Assembly: GCA_903900845.1 (NCBI GenBank)
Contig: CAIUOU010000009.1
Coordinates: 1 to 33,811, forward strand
Length of the DNA stretch: 33,811 nt
From: an uncultured Opitutia bacterium
GTDB taxonomy: Bacteria; Verrucomicrobiota; Verrucomicrobiia; Opitutales; Opitutaceae
Direction: 5' to 3'
Below the pieces are notes generated by a model that worked only from the letters and a program-made list of their open reading frames with translations, was not told the DNA's origin and did no database searches. Within the stretch, counting starts at the first letter, position 1; each line of letters opens with the position of its first letter. Shown here in pieces: positions 31,034 through 33,811 of this stretch. A program made the translations under genes and the position numbers.

Positions 31034-33630
31034 TGGGTTCCTCCGGGCGCCGGAGGACTGATCTCGCGCAGGAGACGAAGCGCGTCGCGGAAACGCGGGG
31101 TCTCCTCGAGCGCGAGCAAGACGTGCCGGCGCGCGGCATCGCGGTCTCCCCTCCGGAACATCAGCCTGGCCAGCTCGTAGTTCGCCTCCGCCCGCTCGGG
31201 CACGTCGAGTTGCAGCAGGGTCCGCCACGCCACGACCGCGGTCGACTCGTCGCCGGTCGCCCCCGCGGCGCGGGCCAGGAATCTGTACGGCGGCGGCACC
31301 AACGGGTTCACGGCGAGAAACCGTTCGCAGCTCGAGATCACCAGCGGCCAGTCTTTCGCCTCCGCGGCGAGCTCCATCAGGCGCAAGTAGGCATCGGTGG
31401 CCTCATCGTCCACCTCGGCCCAGCGCCGCAGCACGTCCTTTTCGCCGGCGGTGTCGCCCAGGGCCCGCAGGGCGGCCGCAAGCGGACGATGCGCGGAGCC
31501 GGCTCCTTTCTGGGACGGATAGAGCTCGACCAAACGCCGCAACGGCACGAGCGCCTCCTTCCATTCCTGCTTGGCGGCGTGGCGTTCCGCCCCCGCCTTC
31601 AGCACCCAGTAATTATCCGGGTTGCGCACCGAGACGTTCGCGAAATCCGTGGCGCCCTCCTCCAGGAAAACACCTGATTCGGGACGATCCCAATTCAGAC
31701 CGGGCGCCAGTTGCTCGGCGCGACCACGGGCGTACTCAGCGAACGCTTTTTCAAGTTCCGGCAGGGGCACCGTTCGTTTCGCGAGCGCGGCGTTGATCTC
31801 CACGCCGTCACGCAGATCCGCCAGGATGCCCCGGAGCGCGTCGATCCCGTGCTGGGCGACGATGTGATCCACCACGAGCGAGGACTGCAGGTAGGCGAAC
31901 TGGAGGTGGCGCGGCGTTTTCGGCGCCAGAAAGGCCGCGCTCATCTTGCCCACCGGCGTCATCTCCCCGCCCATGATCATCTCGCGGTATTCCGGATTCA
32001 GGCTGTTGCCCCACGCGGGGTTGGCGAGCCGCTCTTCGTGCACGGAAATGCCCTCGCTCAGCCAGCGGGGCATGCGGTTGCGCGTCATCTGCAGGGTCAC
32101 CACGTGGCAGAACTCGTGCCACAGCACCGCCTCCCAGTTCACCGCCGAGTTGCCCGTCGCGGGACTATTGGCCGTCACGACGCGCCCGAAGCACACGCCG
32201 AGGAAGCCGGCGACATCCGGCAGCCCGAACGTCCGCACCGCGAAGTCCCGCTGATCGGCGAAAATTTCAATGTAGGTCGGCTTGGCCAGCTCCACGCCGT
32301 ACTTGGGCACGAGCACTTCCTTCGCGCGCCGCAACAGCGCCACCACGCGGGGGCCGTAGATCGCCACCTCGGGCGCGGCCATCCGCACCACGAAGTCGTC
32401 GTTCGCGAGCGTCGCGTACTTCGCCATCGTGTCGCGCAGCGTCACCAGGTTGAACGCCTCCACGTCGTAGGCGTCCGCCTCGTGCACCTCCTGGGCCAGC
32501 TTCCAGCCTTCCTCGGTCTCGCCCAGCCGGAGCAGGTCCGACGCCAGCGCCGACTTGGCCGGCAGATAATCCGGGTCCATCTCCCGGGCCCGCCGCTGGT
32601 AGGCCGCCCCCTCCGCGAACCGGTATTTCGCCGAGAGTTTTTCTCCGATGAGCGAATCCACGCGCGGGTTGCGTTCCCAAACCGCCAGCCCCTTCGCCCT
32701 CGCCGATTTCTCGCGCGCCGCGTCTCCGCGCAGATGGGCCAGCACCGCCCGGTAGGCCCAAGCGTCAGGGTGCGACGGATTCACCGCGATCACCTCTTCA
32801 AGGGTCGCGTCGGCATCCTCATACGCCTCGGCCGAGATGTGACGGTCGGCCAGTTGCAGCAGGGCCGGCACGTGCCGCGGATTGCGCTCCAGCGCGGCCT
32901 GCAGCGACCCGCGCGCGATCTTGCGGTCGCTTTCGGCGTAGGCCAGCGCTCGCCCGAAAAGCAGGTCGGGATCCTCCGGCAGCACCTTCAAACCTTCCTC
33001 GAAGGCCTTCGCGGCGAGCGCGAAATCATGCTTCTCCAGCGCCAGCTCCCCGCGCGCCAGATAGACGTCCCGCAGCTTGGGGTCGGCCTTCTGCGCCACG
33101 CCGAAAACCTTTTCCAGAACCTCCTTCGGGTCGGCGCCAATGGCCAGCGCCGCCCGGCCGAAGACCACGAGGTCGGCCGGTCCGCGGTACATCCAGTACG
33201 CGTCACGCACCGCGCGCCGGATCTCCTCCACCCGCCCCGCCGCCTCCTCGGTTCGACCGAGCGCCAGCGCGATTTCCCGCGCCAACCAACGCAGCCTGAT
33301 GCTACGGGCATCCTTCGCGATGGCTTCCTTCACGGCCGCGTCCGCCTCCGCGTACTTGCCGGTGATGAGCTGCGCCCGGGCGAGAATCAGGGACCACTCG
33401 GAGTTCCCCGCCCCTTCCCGCAACTCCGCGGAAGCCTGCTTGATCACGATCGCATGGCTGCCTTCCAGCAACGCGCGCTGCACCTCGGCGATCTCGGCGC
33501 CGGGCAGCCGCGTCGCCGCGACGAGCACCGGCAGGAAAAACCCCGTGATCACGGAACGGCGAAACCGGAAGGAGGCGGAGAGCGAAAGCACGGCGGCGGG
33601 GAAAGGATCGGGAAGAGAGACGCGCGCCAC
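31030..33630 (-). CDS. TPR-repeat protein with HExxH metallopeptidase (gluzincin, peptidase MA-like) domain
   Basis: Predicted exported protein of 866 residues and first gene of the operon. The start GTG at 33630 gives an arginine-containing signal region (RFRRSVITGFFLPVLVAATRLPGAE); the GTG at 33591 is an alternative. Several TPR-like helical pairs occupy about residues 45-395 (YAEADAAVKEAIAKD, FALAAKAFEEGLKVLPEDPDL, YEDADATLEEVIAVNPSHPDAW). The middle domain carries VLWHEFCHVVTLQ, a zinc site with His505, Glu506 and His509, and RWLSEGISVHEE with Glu526 as the likely third ligand, so it should be an active gluzincin peptidase. More TPR-like helices fill the C-terminal 200 residues. The substrate is unknown; the TPRs probably present partner proteins. 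Translation is coupled to DUF4159 copy A by a 4-base overlap. Confidence 0.9.
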   Translation of the reverse strand: MARVSLPDPFPAAVLSLSASFRFRRSVITGFFLPVLVAATRLPGAEIAEVQRALLEGSHAIVIKQASAELREGAGNSEWSLILARAQLITGKYAEADAAVKEAIAKDARSIRLRWLAREIALALGRTEEAAGRVEEIRRAVRDAYWMYRGPADLVVFGRAALAIGADPKEVLEKVFGVAQKADPKLRDVYLARGELALEKHDFALAAKAFEEGLKVLPEDPDLLFGRALAYAESDRKIARGSLQAALERNPRHVPALLQLADRHISAEAYEDADATLEEVIAVNPSHPDAWAYRAVLAHLRGDAAREKSARAKGLAVWERNPRVDSLIGEKLSAKYRFAEGAAYQRRAREMDPDYLPAKSALASDLLRLGETEEGWKLAQEVHEADAYDVEAFNLVTLRDTMAKYATLANDDFVVRMAAPEVAIYGPRVVALLRRAKEVLVPKYGVELAKPTYIEIFADQRDFAVRTFGLPDVAGFLGVCFGRVVTANSPATGNSAVNWEAVLWHEFCHVVTLQMTRNRMPRWLSEGISVHEERLANPAWGNSLNPEYREMIMGGEMTPVGKMSAAFLAPKTPRHLQFAYLQSSLVVDHIVAQHGIDALRGILADLRDGVEINAALAKRTVPLPELEKAFAEYARGRAEQLAPGLNWDRPESGVFLEEGATDFANVSVRNPDNYWVLKAGAERHAAKQEWKEALVPLRRLVELYPSQKGAGSAHRPLAAALRALGDTAGEKDVLRRWAEVDDEATDAYLRLMELAAEAKDWPLVISSCERFLAVNPLVPPPYRFLARAAGATGDESTAVVAWRTLLQLDVPERAEANYELARLMFRRGDRDAARRHVLLALEETPRFRDALRLLREISPPAPGGTQ
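31040..31044 (-). promoter_or_regulatory. Shine-Dalgarno GGAGG of DUF4159 copy A
   Basis: GGAGG on the coding strand lies 6 bases before ATG 31033, within the end of the TPR gene. It fixes the start of copy A against the much longer open frame upstream. Confidence 0.7.
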
Positions 33631-33739
33631 GTCGAAGAGTGATGCGCGCCGCGCGCTTTTCTCAAGCCCAGCGCGGATCTTTCTCGGAAACCGGATTAAC
33701 CGTTGCCGAGACCGCGGCGCCCGTTAACTCGTTCGCCCG

Positions 33740-33811
33740 ATGCCCCTCCCCGCCCTCGCCGATCGCGTCGTCGTCATCATCGGCGGCAGCACCGGACTCG
33801 GCCTGTCGGGC
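33740..33811 (+). CDS. Short-chain dehydrogenase/reductase, N-terminus only
   Basis: The first 24 codons of a gene that runs off the right edge. The translation reads MPLPALADRVVVIIGGSTGLGLSG: a beta strand followed by the glycine-rich nucleotide-binding loop GGSTGLG of the SDR Rossmann fold (TGxxxGxG class). The substrate cannot be told from this part. It is divergent from the TPR-peptidase operon with 109 bases between the starts (33631-33739). That gap is less GC-rich near 33690-33730 and should hold promoters for both directions, though no box is clear enough to mark. Confidence 0.7.
   Translation, partial: MPLPALADRVVVIIGGSTGLGLSG

Noticed and set aside
31711-33642. 643-codon open frame on the + strand
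   Set aside because: It is fully antisense to the TPR/HExxH peptidase gene, whose motifs are clear. The translation is His/Arg/Gln-rich with no recognisable domain, as expected for shadow frames in GC-rich DNA.

Overview
The window is a visibly GC-rich stretch (about two thirds G+C by eye) of a diderm bacterial chromosome. The best guess is Verrucomicrobiota, probably the Opitutaceae. The reasons are a TonB-dependent receptor whose plug leader (VVGETRE, NVKTVV, AEGNVAEFLRYLPG) is of the kind common in that group, several formylglycine sulfatases, weak Shine-Dalgarno use, and a MoxR/DUF58/BatA/DUF4159 cluster. No rRNA, tRNA, CRISPR array or insertion sequence was seen.

Left part (1-6369, + strand): the end of a TonB-dependent outer-membrane receptor is followed after 8 bases by araF, araG and araH. 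These encode an L-arabinose-type binding protein, a double ATPase and a permease, joined by 4-base ATGA overlaps and closed by a likely intrinsic terminator. It reads as one uptake unit from outer membrane to cytoplasm. The binding protein keeps the known sugar contacts but replaces the specificity residue Met108 of E. coli ABP with Ile.

Middle-left (6370-15235): a second TonB-dependent receptor with a strong terminator, two + strand S1 sulfatases, then a GlcD-type FAD oxidase and a third sulfatase (heparan N-sulfatase-like) on the - strand. With the arabinose transporter this suggests use of sulfated glycans; the polysaccharide itself cannot be named from the sequence. A 322-base gap at 13507-13828 holds a coding-like short open frame.

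Middle (15353-17942, + strand): a tightly coupled trio of NfeD/ClpP-class membrane protease, slipin (SPFH) and a small eRF1-like protein. The last gene overlaps the next, convergent operon by 61 bases.

Right part (33630 down to 17882, - strand): nine genes in one direction with overlaps or very short gaps. In transcription order they are a TPR/HExxH metallopeptidase, two tandem DUF4159 proteins, MoxR AAA+ ATPase, DUF58, BatA-like vWA protein, a 1264-residue coiled-coil membrane protein, a vWA/GATase-like membrane protein, and a caspase-fold-like secreted protein. The last two lack any cysteine in their soluble parts, so both look like enzyme folds turned into binding or scaffold modules. This operon is the best candidate for an undescribed system: an ATP-driven cytoplasmic MoxR-DUF58 core coupled to a set of envelope proteins that read as sensors or assembly factors. 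The window ends in the first codons of a divergent short-chain dehydrogenase.
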